Shown here: positions 1-8,435 of the stretch, piece by piece | Position numbering within the stretch: the first letter of the stretch is position 1 | Layout: the number at the start of each line of letters is the position of its first letter | Assembly: GCA_964579395.1 (NCBI GenBank) | Contig: CAZOFT010000001.1 | Span: 1 to 64,000, forward strand | DNA: 64,000 bases | DNA from: JACOTV01 sp964579395 | GTDB taxonomy: Bacteria > Patescibacteriota > Microgenomatia > UBA1406 > GWC2-37-13 | Direction: 5' to 3' | Notes under the pieces: generated by a model | The model's database searches: none | What the model saw: only the letters and a program-made list of their open reading frames with translations | What the model was told of the DNA's origin: nothing | Translations under genes and position numbers: made by a program

Positions 1-42
1 CCAGTCTGGAAAGAATGCTGTATTACAATGCGGACATTTCAT
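1..42 (-). CDS. N-terminus of a probable zinc-ribbon protein (partial, runs off left edge)
   Basis: Read on the minus strand from an ATG at 42, the first 14 codons give MKCPHCNTAFFPDW. A CxxC knuckle right at the start is typical of small zinc-ribbon N-termini, for example of DUF4145-type proteins. The frame is open to the window edge. It lies just outside the left att core, so it would be the host gene that followed the tRNA-Glu 3' end before integration. Only 14 residues are visible, so the family is a guess. The plus-strand reading of the same bases is an alternative that I rate lower. Confidence 0.4.
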   Translation of the reverse strand, partial: MKCPHCNTAFFPDW

Positions 43-44
43 AT

Positions 45-55
45 TTTGGTGACCC
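45..55. repeat. Left attachment core (attL), TTTGGTGACCC
   Basis: This is an exact 11-bp copy of the tRNA-Glu 3' end at 31060-31070. The following bases (CTAAGGGGATTTG) also resemble the tRNA sequence (CCTGCGGGATTCG), as expected when an element's own att arm imitates its target. It is the left end of the element. Confidence 0.7.
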
Positions 56-197
56 TAAGGGGATTTGTTTCGAACTTTTTTTACCGTGGATACAAGATCT
101 AATGCTATCTTACCCTACTCAAAGTGAATCAAAAGAAATTAGGCACGCTATGCCTTCTCGTTCATTTAATCGTAGGTTGATAGTTAGAATAAACTGA
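45..197 (+). other. Displaced C-terminal coding segment of the serine recombinase
   Basis: From the att core this frame reads FGDPKGICFELF and continues to a TGA at 195-197. The recombinase at the right end of the element enters its own core copy in the same codon phase (FGDP, TTT codon at 31060). In the excised circle the recombinase frame would therefore run through the core into this segment, giving about 552 residues instead of 534, with a different last 46. Within the integrated element the segment has no start codon of its own inside the element. The frame match is seen directly; expression in the circle is inferred. Confidence 0.6.
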
Positions 198-198
198 T

Positions 199-654
199 AT
201 GTTCTTCACTAAAGCAGAATCAACTTCCAGTTTGTTTAATGAAAAGACATTTTACAGGCAATTTTTGAAAGACTTAGAAATGGCACAAAAAGAGGTCGTT
301 ATTGAGTGCCCATACCTTACAGCTTCCAGAATGGAGATGTTTTATCCAGTCTTTCAAAGGTTATTAAGTAATAAGATTAAAATTAGGATTGTCACTCGAG
401 ATCCTTCAGATCATGATGATGAATATATGAGACATCAAGCAGCTAATGAAATTCTCAGGTCAAAAGAAATGGGAGTCAATATTACTCTCCTCAAGGGATA
501 TCATCATAGAAAATTGGCAATTATTGATAAAAAGATACTCTGGGAAGGAAGTCTGAATATTCTGTCACAAAATAACAGTTTAGAGATTATGCATAGAATC
601 ATTAGCAAAGAACATATACAAAATCTGATTCAATTTATTGAGATATTAAGCTAG
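199..654 (+). CDS. Single-domain phospholipase-D-like (HKD) protein
   Basis: This 151-aa protein holds one PLD-type active-site motif, HRKLAIID (HxKx4D), followed by GSLN. It ends with a segment containing SLEIMHRI, typical of PLDc_2 nucleases and PLD domains attached to helicases. Such single-HKD proteins act as dimers, most often as nucleases; the substrate here is unknown. Its ATG comes one base after the stop of the displaced recombinase tail, so in the excised circle it would be the next gene in the recombinase operon. In the integrated state it lacks that upstream promoter. It could cut DNA during transfer or defence; the sequence alone does not decide. There is no signal peptide or membrane segment. 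Confidence 0.75.
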   Translation: MFFTKAESTSSLFNEKTFYRQFLKDLEMAQKEVVIECPYLTASRMEMFYPVFQRLLSNKIKIRIVTRDPSDHDDEYMRHQAANEILRSKEMGVNITLLKGYHHRKLAIIDKKILWEGSLNILSQNNSLEIMHRIISKEHIQNLIQFIEILS

Positions 655-665
655 CTAAAGCTTTG

Positions 666-1571
666 TCAACCCCTGCTTTTAGGTAACTCTTTACCGACAG
701 TTTTCAGAAACAATTCTAGGTATTCTTTAGGTGGCATATTACCCAAACTGGTATGGAGTCTGTCTTCATTGTAGTCGCTGATTTTACTACTGACAAATGC
801 TTCTACTTCTTCTAGTGTTTCTAGCTCATAAATATCATCTTTCCATTCGTCTTTAAATCTGCCAAAGAATGACTCTTGCCCAGGGTTGTGGGTAGGAGTG
901 CCCGGATCTGAGTAGGAGAGACGTGCACCAGCACTGAGTACTGCATCAGTGTAGCGGTAGCCAGTATATTGACTTCCCCTGTCTTGGTGCTGCAGCAGGT
1001 TGAAGTGTTTGAGCGACTGCTTGCTCAACTGTTCAATGGCTGTACAGGCCTGTCTAAATGAGGCAATTACTAGATCTTCTGTTTGGTGCTCAGCAACACT
1101 CCAGCCATACACCAACTGTCCATAGACATCCTTGTGGATAGACAGGTAGCACTTTGACTTACCCTGATTAAATGAAAGCTGACTCATATCAGCACTCAGG
1201 GCTTGCAGCGGAGCAGTGATGGTCGATCTGATTAGCAGATTGGCTCTGCCTGCCAGAAAGCAGAGTATCTGGTTGATGCCACTCGCTGGTGGTGGCTTGA
1301 CCCGAGTTGGTAGCGAGAGTGCCCACAGCTTAAGCAAACTACTGAGGGTGTCTCTCCCGATGACAATGCGGTCGCGTCGCAACAGATCAGCCTTGATGCG
1401 CTCGACTCCATACTTAGGATGCTTCTCAATAATGGTAGTCAACTTTGATTTAAGTGACCAGTATTTTGTGCTTTTGCGTTCGCTTGGATCAGTGGCGTAG
1501 TAGTATGTCTTCTTACTGATACCAGTCAGTACACAAATCCTATTGACACCAAACAGGTGCTTCTCAACCAT
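666..1571 (-). CDS. IS3-family transposase OrfB (DDE integrase core)
   Basis: This 301-aa protein is the catalytic half of an IS3-type transposase. An N-terminal helix-turn-helix-like region (residues 1-60, with ISKKTYYY) precedes an rve integrase domain. Acidic residues fit the DDE triad: ADMSQL near residue 130, HQDRGSQY near 195 and the Glu of GQESFFGRFKDE near 232. The stop codon lies inside the left terminal repeat, which is common in this family. In IS3 elements OrfB is usually made as an OrfAB fusion by -1 frameshifting. The OrfB frame stays open upstream into the end of OrfA, which would allow this, but no clear slippery run is seen. The reading frame is complete and the element may be active. 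Confidence 0.93.
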   Translation of the reverse strand: MVEKHLFGVNRICVLTGISKKTYYYATDPSERKSTKYWSLKSKLTTIIEKHPKYGVERIKADLLRRDRIVIGRDTLSSLLKLWALSLPTRVKPPPASGINQILCFLAGRANLLIRSTITAPLQALSADMSQLSFNQGKSKCYLSIHKDVYGQLVYGWSVAEHQTEDLVIASFRQACTAIEQLSKQSLKHFNLLQHQDRGSQYTGYRYTDAVLSAGARLSYSDPGTPTHNPGQESFFGRFKDEWKDDIYELETLEEVEAFVSSKISDYNEDRLHTSLGNMPPKEYLELFLKTVGKELPKSRG

Positions 1572-1588
1572 CTCTCGGGCAAACAGTA

Positions 1589-1891
1589 CTACTTGCCATT
1601 TGGGGATTCGTAAAAATCGACGAAGTTTTTGAGGAGAGATAATTCAATCTCCTTCTTTCCAACCAACTGTTCGAGCTTACTTACTCGTTGTTTGAGTTCT
1701 TTGACTTCTTTGTCTGGGGTGGTGGTAAACAATACTGCTCCATGCGTCTTTACTTGTGTAACCCACTTAGAGACCAGACCTGGGGTTACTCCATACTGTC
1801 GGCTTACTTCTGCTACTTGTTTGGTCTCAATGGCTTTGAGCGCCACGTCGAACTTAAACTGCGCTGAATGCTTACGCTTTATACTTCCCAT
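1589..1891 (-). CDS. IS3-family OrfA (helix-turn-helix protein)
   Basis: This 100-aa protein has a Tnp_1/IS911-type helix-turn-helix (residues 10-50: FKFDVALKAIETKQVAEVSR) and a C-terminal leucine-zipper-like stretch (about 62-92, KELKQRVSKLEQLVGKKEIE). It binds the IS ends and dimerises. It precedes orfB, whose frame overlaps its end. Confidence 0.9.
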   Translation of the reverse strand: MGSIKRKHSAQFKFDVALKAIETKQVAEVSRQYGVTPGLVSKWVTQVKTHGAVLFTTTPDKEVKELKQRVSKLEQLVGKKEIELSLLKNFVDFYESPNGK

Positions 1892-1981
1892 ACCAGCCTC
1901 CTTCTAACTCCTACCAACTGATAGTACTACAGTTTTGCGGTGAGAGTTTCTATGATACTGGTTTACTGTAGCGCGGAGGGG

Positions 1982-3154
1982 TCACTTATCACTGACCAAC
2001 TTGCTCTCAAAAAACTCATTAATTAATTCATTATATCTGAAAAAATCCCCTAGTAATTCTAATAATATGCTTGCGTCAATTTTTCCATCAAGACGAAAGA
2101 GTTTTATTTTGCATAAAGGTTTACCTGGATCAAGAATTTTTCGTGTTTCCCAATCATACTGAAGTCTTTTCAAATGCTCAGACAGTGAGTACACCTTAAC
2201 AGCAACATCGAAATGGTTGAAAGTGTTTGTCTGAGCATCCCAAATAAAATGTGCATACTTTTGAAAAACATACTTATTATTTATAGTAATACGATCATTT
2301 TGAGGATTAATTTCTTCGATTTCTATTTGCTTTAATCCCGATTCCTTTTTGTTTGTTATATAAAATACTGTTTTCACAACTGGCCAAGTAAAATCAAGTG
2401 TTTGCTGATTTTCAGCATTACGCGCATACACGGTTGTTCCAACAAAATTAGGATCATTTAATTTACTTTTACTGAAAATTGGTCCTTGCCAATAATCTGC
2501 TTCTATAATGTTTTTTAGCCAAATAGGATCCGATAACCTCACTGGATCAATAGCAATCTTAAGAGAAATATTCTTTTGTCCAGTTATTTTTTTTAATAAT
2601 CCTCCAATTGTAAAGTTTGATGTATAAAATCTTCTAAGAAATGGGTGATAATAAAGTAGAAATTTATCCTTGTAGATAATTCCGTGATTCTCTAATTTAA
2701 AATCATTAGTTATTGTTGTTAGGTTGTACTTATCTAGATCTAAATCTCGCAGTTCTTTAAACACTTTTTGCTCTTGAGGAATAAGGTTAATGTAGTCGGA
2801 AATTTTTGGTACATACAATTCTACCTCTCTAGCAATTAAGTGTATTATTAATGATTCTTTTGATATTTCATCTTTTGATCCTTTTGCAAAAAAAATTAAT
2901 AAAGAATCAATTTTGTTAATCTGAATAATGATGTTTTCTAAGTCGGAAAATTCAGCTAATTTAGATATTTCAACAAATGCTTGCTTTAAAAGTACTCCCA
3001 GCTTAGTACTACTATCCTTATCAGGAGAAAAGAAACGTGGGATATGCAATGGGAATTCATTGATATTACCAAGTTCCTCTCCAAGTTTTACAAATAGTTT
3101 CTCAATCTTAAGAAGCGCTGTTTTATTTTTGCTTAATTTGTTAATTATTCTCAT
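1982..3154 (-). CDS. Unrecognised 390-aa protein, last codon replaced by the IS
   Basis: I do not recognise this family with confidence. The protein is soluble, with a mostly helical charged N-terminal half and a mixed second half. Conserved-looking blocks are DPVRLSDPIWLKNIIEADYW (residues about 200-219), HFDVAVKVYSLSEHLKRLQYD and CKIKLFRLDG near the C-terminus. There is no signal peptide, membrane helix or nucleotide-binding loop. Its TGA stop is the first three bases of the IS terminal repeat. Without the IS the frame would read AAG CTT TAG, so the insertion removed a single leucine. It lies alone between the IS and the XRE gene, in the cargo zone of the element. A defence or transfer-related role is possible but unsupported. 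Confidence 0.75.
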   Translation of the reverse strand: MRIINKLSKNKTALLKIEKLFVKLGEELGNINEFPLHIPRFFSPDKDSSTKLGVLLKQAFVEISKLAEFSDLENIIIQINKIDSLLIFFAKGSKDEISKESLIIHLIAREVELYVPKISDYINLIPQEQKVFKELRDLDLDKYNLTTITNDFKLENHGIIYKDKFLLYYHPFLRRFYTSNFTIGGLLKKITGQKNISLKIAIDPVRLSDPIWLKNIIEADYWQGPIFSKSKLNDPNFVGTTVYARNAENQQTLDFTWPVVKTVFYITNKKESGLKQIEIEEINPQNDRITINNKYVFQKYAHFIWDAQTNTFNHFDVAVKVYSLSEHLKRLQYDWETRKILDPGKPLCKIKLFRLDGKIDASILLELLGDFFRYNELINEFFESKLVSDK

Positions 3155-3409
3155 AGTAATGTCATTTTGATGTATGAGTTTTGGAATATTTTTTTAGAAG
3201 TTCCTGATTTTCGTTGACAAATAGGCTGTAAAGTAAAAAAAATTCATCTTAAAACTAAGAACACATGATGAATTCGTTTCATGATAAAACTTAATAGACC
3301 AATTTTTAAACCAATCTCATTTGTCATCATGTCAAGGTATTAGATATATTATATCGAAGAAATTAACGGCATATTGATATCACCATGCATATTGTGCACT
3401 CAAAGAGAG

Positions 3410-3619
3410 CTATTTTAGAGGAAACTTCAGCTCAATCTTGAGTGCTTTTGCCAAGGAATTAAGGACATCACTAGTAGGATTCACCTCACCACGCTCAATT
3501 CGAGCATAGTAATTAGTGTGAATTTCAGCTTTTACAGCTACTTGAGCCTGGGTCAGTTTAGCCGTTTTTCGAGCGGCTTTGAGTATTTTTGCTAATTTTT
3601 TTTCGGAATCCATAAACAA
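3410..3619 (-). CDS. XRE-family transcriptional regulator
   Basis: This 69-aa protein is almost entirely a Cro/C1-type helix-turn-helix: KILKAARKTAKLTQAQVAVK forms the first helices, AEIHTNYYARIERGE the recognition region, and NPTSDVLNSLAKALKI the last helix. It has no effector domain. Proteins of this size usually repress promoters of the element that encodes them. It may act on the paired operators upstream of the recombinase operon (29175-29211), but nothing visible links them. The start at 3619 places the HTH at the usual distance; MDSEKK two codons later is an alternative. Confidence 0.88.
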   Translation of the reverse strand: MFMDSEKKLAKILKAARKTAKLTQAQVAVKAEIHTNYYARIERGEVNPTSDVLNSLAKALKIELKFPLK

Positions 3620-3696
3620 TACCTCTTACAAGTAATTATACAACCTAAAGGGATAGTTTGTATAAACAATCGACCTATCTGATAAAATATACCTAC

Positions 3697-3972
3697 ATGC
3701 AACTAAATAGCACCACTCAGCCAGTCATATCTAAAGCAGAAATTGAAAAGCTACTGGGAAGTGAAAAGGCTGAATACTTCTATAATTTGAGTCCATTGAC
3801 ACTTCTTTTACTCAAAGATGAGTGGAGTGAAGATAATATTAAGGAAAAACTTGCTGAAGCTTTAAGTCAGCAAAATGGCAAACAACCGACTCAAGAAGAG
3901 GTTGATTCTTTGTATACTTCTCTGAAAAAGATGGCTGCTTTTCTTGAACAGCAAAAAACATTACCTCAATAA
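3697..3972 (+). CDS. Small unknown helical protein
   Basis: A start at 3697 gives a 91-aa, mostly helical, soluble protein (MQLNSTTQPVISKAEIEKLL) with an acidic and glutamine-rich second half. An upstream ATG at 3658 in frame would add 13 residues of poor quality. The family is not recognised. The gene is divergent from the XRE regulator, and its 3' end overlaps that of the convergent membrane-protein gene by 12 bp. Confidence 0.55.
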   Translation: MQLNSTTQPVISKAEIEKLLGSEKAEYFYNLSPLTLLLLKDEWSEDNIKEKLAEALSQQNGKQPTQEEVDSLYTSLKKMAAFLEQQKTLPQ

Positions 3973-4743
3973 ATAGATTTTATCCTGCTGTTGAGTAACC
4001 TTATCATTCTCAATCAAGTAATACTGCTCTACATTTCCATTTAACTCACTCTTTAGTGATGCAAAGTATGGTGAGCCGTCCATCTGGTAGAACAGACTTG
4101 TGGTTGTAGGTGATTCTATTCTCTCGTTATTTACTAATATTGAGTTTTTCTTGGTAAATAAATCTAGCTCTGCTATATATACTTGATCATTTATTAATGA
4201 GAAGTCAGTAATGATGTTTTTCGAGACATAAATATCCTTTTTCTTGTTTGAAGTAATGTCAATGCTTATCAATTTATTTTCAACATTATTAGGATTTACT
4301 TTAGTCAAGCAAAGTACTTCTACTTGGCTTTTTATGTAGCCATCATCACACAAAATGCCAAGGTCTTTATCGTTGTAAAGTGATGTCTTGCCGTCATTCT
4401 TTAATACACTTTCAGGTGTGTAATCGAGTATAGCTTCAGATAATTCTGTGGCTTTCTTTTTTTCGCTTAGGTTATAAATTATTGTTTTCTTCTCTGCTGG
4501 CTTGATCACGAGTAGATATGGATAGTGCATTGATACTCGATTTGGGTACTGAGCGATAGAAATAGTATCGTCAAATGCGTACAAGACAGAGTTCTCAATA
4601 TAAACAGATGTATTTTCTATTTCTGGCACGGTAGGTGCTTTTTTAGTATAGAAAATAAAATACACAGCCAGGAATATACCAAGTAGAGCTAACACGCCTA
4701 GTTGTAAGTATTTTCTTTGTTTTCGAGATAATGATTCTGCCAT
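3961..4743 (-). CDS. Single-pass membrane protein of the conjugation operon, unknown function
   Basis: This 260-aa protein has a basic N-terminus (SLSRKQRKYLQ) followed by one transmembrane helix (about residues 14-32). A large beta-rich domain outside the membrane makes up the rest and is dominated by short repeating strands. No catalytic motif is visible. It is the last gene of the minus-strand transfer operon, 2 bp after the M23 peptidase, so it probably belongs to the secretion apparatus, perhaps as an accessory or surface-exposed subunit. Repeated strand-turn units suggest a propeller-like fold, but this is weak. Confidence 0.65.
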   Translation of the reverse strand: MAESLSRKQRKYLQLGVLALLGIFLAVYFIFYTKKAPTVPEIENTSVYIENSVLYAFDDTISIAQYPNRVSMHYPYLLVIKPAEKKTIIYNLSEKKKATELSEAILDYTPESVLKNDGKTSLYNDKDLGILCDDGYIKSQVEVLCLTKVNPNNVENKLISIDITSNKKKDIYVSKNIITDFSLINDQVYIAELDLFTKKNSILVNNERIESPTTTSLFYQMDGSPYFASLKSELNGNVEQYYLIENDKVTQQQDKIYLLR

Positions 4744-4745
4744 AG

Positions 4746-5516
4746 TTATTTAATATAGTTTAACGGATTTACTGCTAGCCATGTATCACCATCTTTAATT
4801 TTGACTTCGTAGTGTACATGTTCTCCTGTTGCATTGCCTGTTTCTCCCATTATACCTAGTGGCGTACCTGCAATCACTTCACCAGACTCTACCAAAACCT
4901 GACTGAAATGAATAAATACTACTTTCATTGCATTATCTGAGCTTATAACCTCCACAGTCTCACCGCCAAACTGATCTACATAATGCCGAGCAGTACCATT
5001 GATAGTTGAGTACACCACTACCTGCTTATATTGCTTATAAGTTTGGCTGTTTTTGATATATTCAGACGAAGGTACAAGATCAATGCCATTATGATTTCTG
5101 CCGAACTGAATTAAATAATTAGGATCAAGGAAGTATGCAGTAACGGTTGAATAGCTCATTCCTCCACCTCCAAGTGGATTCTGTCTTGGTACTTTAGTTT
5201 CAGCAAAACTTTTATCTACAGGTATATTTAATGAGTTGGCAGCAGTGAAGCTAGATTTGATTTGTTCAAGCAAGCTACCAGTAAAGATCAGTGGTGAAAA
5301 TATAGCTGTGCCAGCAAGCATCAAGAGTAACAAGGCTAATAGTACCAGTGTTCCTAAAAAGCCGATAATAGGTGCTTTTAACTGTGAGATAAGAATACTT
5401 GGTATAGGAATGGGTGATAAAGAGTTGACCACAAAGGTAACCACTTTATCTACTAAAAAACCAATGGGATCATCTTTAATTTGTCTTGCAGTGTTAAGCT
5501 TGCTGATCTTGCTCAT
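4746..5516 (-). CDS. M23-family peptidoglycan peptidase of the T4SS
   Basis: The 256-aa protein has a hydrophobic membrane segment at about residues 50-75, then a C-terminal LytM/M23 domain. Zinc and catalytic residues are visible: HNGIDLV (HxxxD) near residue 140, HFSQ, and HVHYEVK near residue 235, with the GIMGETGNATG turn. M23 enzymes cut peptide cross-links of the cell wall. In Gram-positive-type conjugation systems they open the wall for the transfer channel, replacing the VirB1 lysozyme. It sits 4 bp downstream of virB4, supporting that role. Confidence 0.88.
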   Translation of the reverse strand: MSKISKLNTARQIKDDPIGFLVDKVVTFVVNSLSPIPIPSILISQLKAPIIGFLGTLVLLALLLLMLAGTAIFSPLIFTGSLLEQIKSSFTAANSLNIPVDKSFAETKVPRQNPLGGGGMSYSTVTAYFLDPNYLIQFGRNHNGIDLVPSSEYIKNSQTYKQYKQVVVYSTINGTARHYVDQFGGETVEVISSDNAMKVVFIHFSQVLVESGEVIAGTPLGIMGETGNATGEHVHYEVKIKDGDTWLAVNPLNYIK

Positions 5517-5520
5517 ACAA

Positions 5521-7629
5521 TCATTGATTAGTAAAAGTTAGAGGTTTTTCAAACGGCAGTACTAAAATATTTAGCCGAATATGTTCGCCCTCTCTAAACA
5601 AGATAACTTCACCAATGCCTAAGTGTCCGAGTTGTTGTTTTTCTTCATCAGTCATTGGATAAATACTGCCGATTTCTGAAAGAGCAGCATACGACTGTTT
5701 CAGTAATATTTTCGTCTCCGAATTGGTAATAATGGCTTTGCCATACTCATTGTTTAAAAAGTCTTCCACATCCTGAGTAATTGAAACTACACCAACGTTT
5801 CTCTTTCTTGCTTGTTTGACCAGCTCCCGATAGAAAATGGCGACTTCCTGATCGACCAATAGCTTATGAGCTTCATCTATAAAAAGCATGCGCTTTTTAT
5901 CGTTATTTTTATTTATAAGATTCCAGATAAGAGATGTTAAAAGATACATTGCTGGCTCACGCTTCTCATCCTTTTTTAGATCATGGAGATCGAGAACAAT
6001 AATGTCATTATCGAGCTCAAGTTTTCTCTTTGAATTGAAAATACCTCGTAAACTTCCAGTAGAAAGCACTGACAAGTCTTTCTTCATCTGGTGATCGCCA
6101 AGAAGTTCTAGAAAGTTTTCAAAATCTGGACTTCCTGTGTCGTATAGCTTGATGAGTGTTTCATCGAGAAGTGCACCATCATAGTGATCTTTTGGAATGA
6201 AGAACTTGAAGAAAGTTTTCAGCGTAGATATATGATCTAGAATATCGTTTTCCTGTGAGCTATTGATGTAAAAAGGATTGATACCGTTCTCCCTTGAGAA
6301 TTGAATCACCTCACCGCCAAGTGACTTGGCTAAATTCACATATTCTCCTTCTGGATCAATCGCTACGATTTGAATACCCCTCATGTAGAGGCGGTTCATC
6401 AAGATCTTTGAAGTTACGCTTTTTCCTGAACCTGATACACCAAAAATATTTATATTGTTATTTCTTGAAGTAAATGGATCTATAAATACCAAAGAATCAT
6501 TGTAGGCATTCACACCTAATAAAATTCCATCAGGATCTTGTAGCTGTTTGGAAACGAATGGCATCATATAAGAAACTGCAGTGGATTGCAGAATCCTATT
6601 TTCTTGTAAATGATCTGTTGTAAAGGGAAGAAAATTCTTAAATGCTTGCTTATGACCAAAAGTATACTGATTAAACGTAATATCCATTGATCCAGCTAGG
6701 TTTTGTAACTGCTTATGCAGTTCGTTAAGCTTTGCTTCATTTTTTGCTTCAAGTTGTAGATACAGTGAATACACCACACCTTTTTCTGCCTCATGGACGA
6801 GTTCTTCAATAAAACTCATGACTTCATCTATATTTTTATCAAGTTGCTGATCTCTCCCTTTACCTGCTTTGAGTCTGTCGTTTTGTTGCATCTCAAGAAC
6901 TGATAATCTTTGCCGTGCTTTCTTGAGAAGTTCACTACTTGAGGCAGGTTCAATAAAAATACTCAAAGTGAATGGGAGTGCTGATGTTAGTAGTCTGAAA
7001 AAGATATATGGGCTTAGATAAGCAGGAATATCTGCCAAGTAATAAAACCTGCGGAGCTTGTCACCAACTTCAAGGTGCTTGCTTGATTCCTTAAGGTACT
7101 CACTTTTATATGATTTATCATTCTCTTTCTCGATTAGAAGAGCTTGATTATCATTTTTGACGGTGAAGACAAAATTTTCTTTCTCTTTATCAAGTACATC
7201 TTTCTCATACTTTTTTAACTCTCGTTTAAACTTGATGTAGTTCTTAATAAATCCAATAGGGTTTGTGCTTCTAACAAATTCAGGTTCTTTCAAATGTATT
7301 AGCTCGCTGGATACAAACGGTTTGTTCTGAATAACTTCTGCCTGAGCCTCTATAACATCCATTAATCGTTTGATTTCAGCTTTGAGGACTTCTACCACGC
7401 TATCATCTGCATCTGATTCTGCTGTAAGTAATTGTTTTTCTAGTTTTTCGATATTTTCATTTTTTGCTCGTAAAAGGTCGCTATCTCTTTTTAACTTTAA
7501 TAGTTCTTCTGCTTGTAGATCACGTTCATAGAGCAATCTATTTACTTGATCATTTAAGGTATATGTCAAGCTAAAGTTCTTTATATTTTGAACTGTAACA
7601 GCGATGGAAGATTTAAGTTTCTGTATCAT
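5521..7629 (-). CDS. virB4: VirB4-like conjugation ATPase
   Basis: This 702-aa protein begins with a charged coiled coil (about residues 20-105), then a VirB4/TraC middle region, then a RecA-like ATPase. Walker A is FGVSGSGKSVTSK near residue 398 and Walker B is MLFIDEAHKLL near 582, with a conserved Q motif (SITQDVEDFL) after it. VirB4 ATPases power assembly and substrate transfer at the inner face of type IV secretion systems. Part of the usual N-terminal VirB4 region seems to sit in the preceding gene, whose end it overlaps by 4 bp. The leading coiled coil replaces a more usual N-terminus. Confidence 0.93.
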   Translation of the reverse strand: MIQKLKSSIAVTVQNIKNFSLTYTLNDQVNRLLYERDLQAEELLKLKRDSDLLRAKNENIEKLEKQLLTAESDADDSVVEVLKAEIKRLMDVIEAQAEVIQNKPFVSSELIHLKEPEFVRSTNPIGFIKNYIKFKRELKKYEKDVLDKEKENFVFTVKNDNQALLIEKENDKSYKSEYLKESSKHLEVGDKLRRFYYLADIPAYLSPYIFFRLLTSALPFTLSIFIEPASSSELLKKARQRLSVLEMQQNDRLKAGKGRDQQLDKNIDEVMSFIEELVHEAEKGVVYSLYLQLEAKNEAKLNELHKQLQNLAGSMDITFNQYTFGHKQAFKNFLPFTTDHLQENRILQSTAVSYMMPFVSKQLQDPDGILLGVNAYNDSLVFIDPFTSRNNNINIFGVSGSGKSVTSKILMNRLYMRGIQIVAIDPEGEYVNLAKSLGGEVIQFSRENGINPFYINSSQENDILDHISTLKTFFKFFIPKDHYDGALLDETLIKLYDTGSPDFENFLELLGDHQMKKDLSVLSTGSLRGIFNSKRKLELDNDIIVLDLHDLKKDEKREPAMYLLTSLIWNLINKNNDKKRMLFIDEAHKLLVDQEVAIFYRELVKQARKRNVGVVSITQDVEDFLNNEYGKAIITNSETKILLKQSYAALSEIGSIYPMTDEEKQQLGHLGIGEVILFREGEHIRLNILVLPFEKPLTFTNQ

Positions 7630-8435
7630 CTGAGTGTCTCCCTTGCAAAAATAACTAACTCTTCATTAGATAAGGGTTTAATCGAGACATTGCAGAAAGA
7701 CAAACCAGATGCAAAGCGGAGCGCAAGATCATTCAGTTTTTTCAGTGCTTCCATCTTGGAGTGTGGATTATGTGTCTGGCACTGCACGGAAAGCACTGCA
7801 TAGTGCTTGGTCATCATGAAGTTATTTGATGTAATCACCATATTAAGCTCATTGGCGTACTGTTTAATCAGTGATTCACGCTTCTTATCTGAGTTTTTAT
7901 ACAGAGAAAATATATGCTTTGAAAAATCTGTTGTCTTGGCTTTTTCTTTCTTTACAATGAACTGTATTTGGGTAGGTAAGATATGAATTGTTTGTTTGAG
8001 CTTAACAAAAAAGTGTTCTCTATCTTGGTCATTGAGAAGAGCAATATCATGTGGCTCTATCTCATAAATTCTGATCACACTATTTTTACGAATAATGTGA
8101 TTATCTTGTACTGAAAAATCTGTGAAGTAGTTCTCGAGATCAGTGTAGCGTTTCTCTTTCTTGCTACTTTTGAAGGTAAAAGCTCTCGGTACTATCTTGT
8201 AGATAGGCTGGTTGTCAATTTTTTGCGTAATAAATGAGATGAAGAGGATTATCCCAACAAATAAAGCTGATAGGTAGTAACCCCAATTAAAAAAGTGTAA
8301 GCCATAAGCAAATACTGCATACAGAGCTAGGGCTATGACGATGCTACCTGTCACCACAAGAACTGTGTCTGTAAAAAACAAACTTCTTAAAATGTGGGTT
8401 CTGATGTCGTCTTTATATATTCTTACGCTTTTCAT
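7626..8435 (-). CDS. PrgI/VirB3-like membrane protein with VirB4 N-terminal-like domain
   Basis: The 269-aa protein begins SVRIYKDDIR, followed by two transmembrane helices (about residues 20-45 and 48-68), the layout of PrgI/VirB3 family subunits. The rest (residues 75-269) is a soluble alpha-beta domain like the N-terminal part of VirB4/TraC ATPases. Its gene overlaps virB4 by 4 bp, and the pair may be a VirB3-VirB4 unit cut at a different place than usual. It would sit in the membrane and recruit VirB4. Confidence 0.7.
   Translation of the reverse strand: MKSVRIYKDDIRTHILRSLFFTDTVLVVTGSIVIALALYAVFAYGLHFFNWGYYLSALFVGIILFISFITQKIDNQPIYKIVPRAFTFKSSKKEKRYTDLENYFTDFSVQDNHIIRKNSVIRIYEIEPHDIALLNDQDREHFFVKLKQTIHILPTQIQFIVKKEKAKTTDFSKHIFSLYKNSDKKRESLIKQYANELNMVITSNNFMMTKHYAVLSVQCQTHNPHSKMEALKKLNDLALRFASGLSFCNVSIKPLSNEELVIFARETLR

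Larger units (their letters stand above)
664..1984 (-). mobile_element. IS3-family insertion sequence
   Basis: The 1,321-bp element begins TGTCAACCCCTGC and, read inward from the right, TGACCCCTCCGCGC, which are imperfect inverted ends of the IS3 type. A 3-bp CTT direct repeat flanks it at 661-663 and 1985-1987, a typical IS3 target duplication. It carries orfA and orfB, both intact. It landed between two convergent genes: the PLD gene is untouched, and the 390-aa gene lost only its last codon. Confidence 0.85.

Noticed and set aside
1..60. Second tandem copy of the element, with 1-44 read as the end of another recombinase (SLERMLYYNADISYFGDP)
   Set aside because: The plus-strand reading has only vague similarity to the recombinase end, while the minus strand gives a convincing CxxC protein start. 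Too short to settle, so kept only as an alternative.
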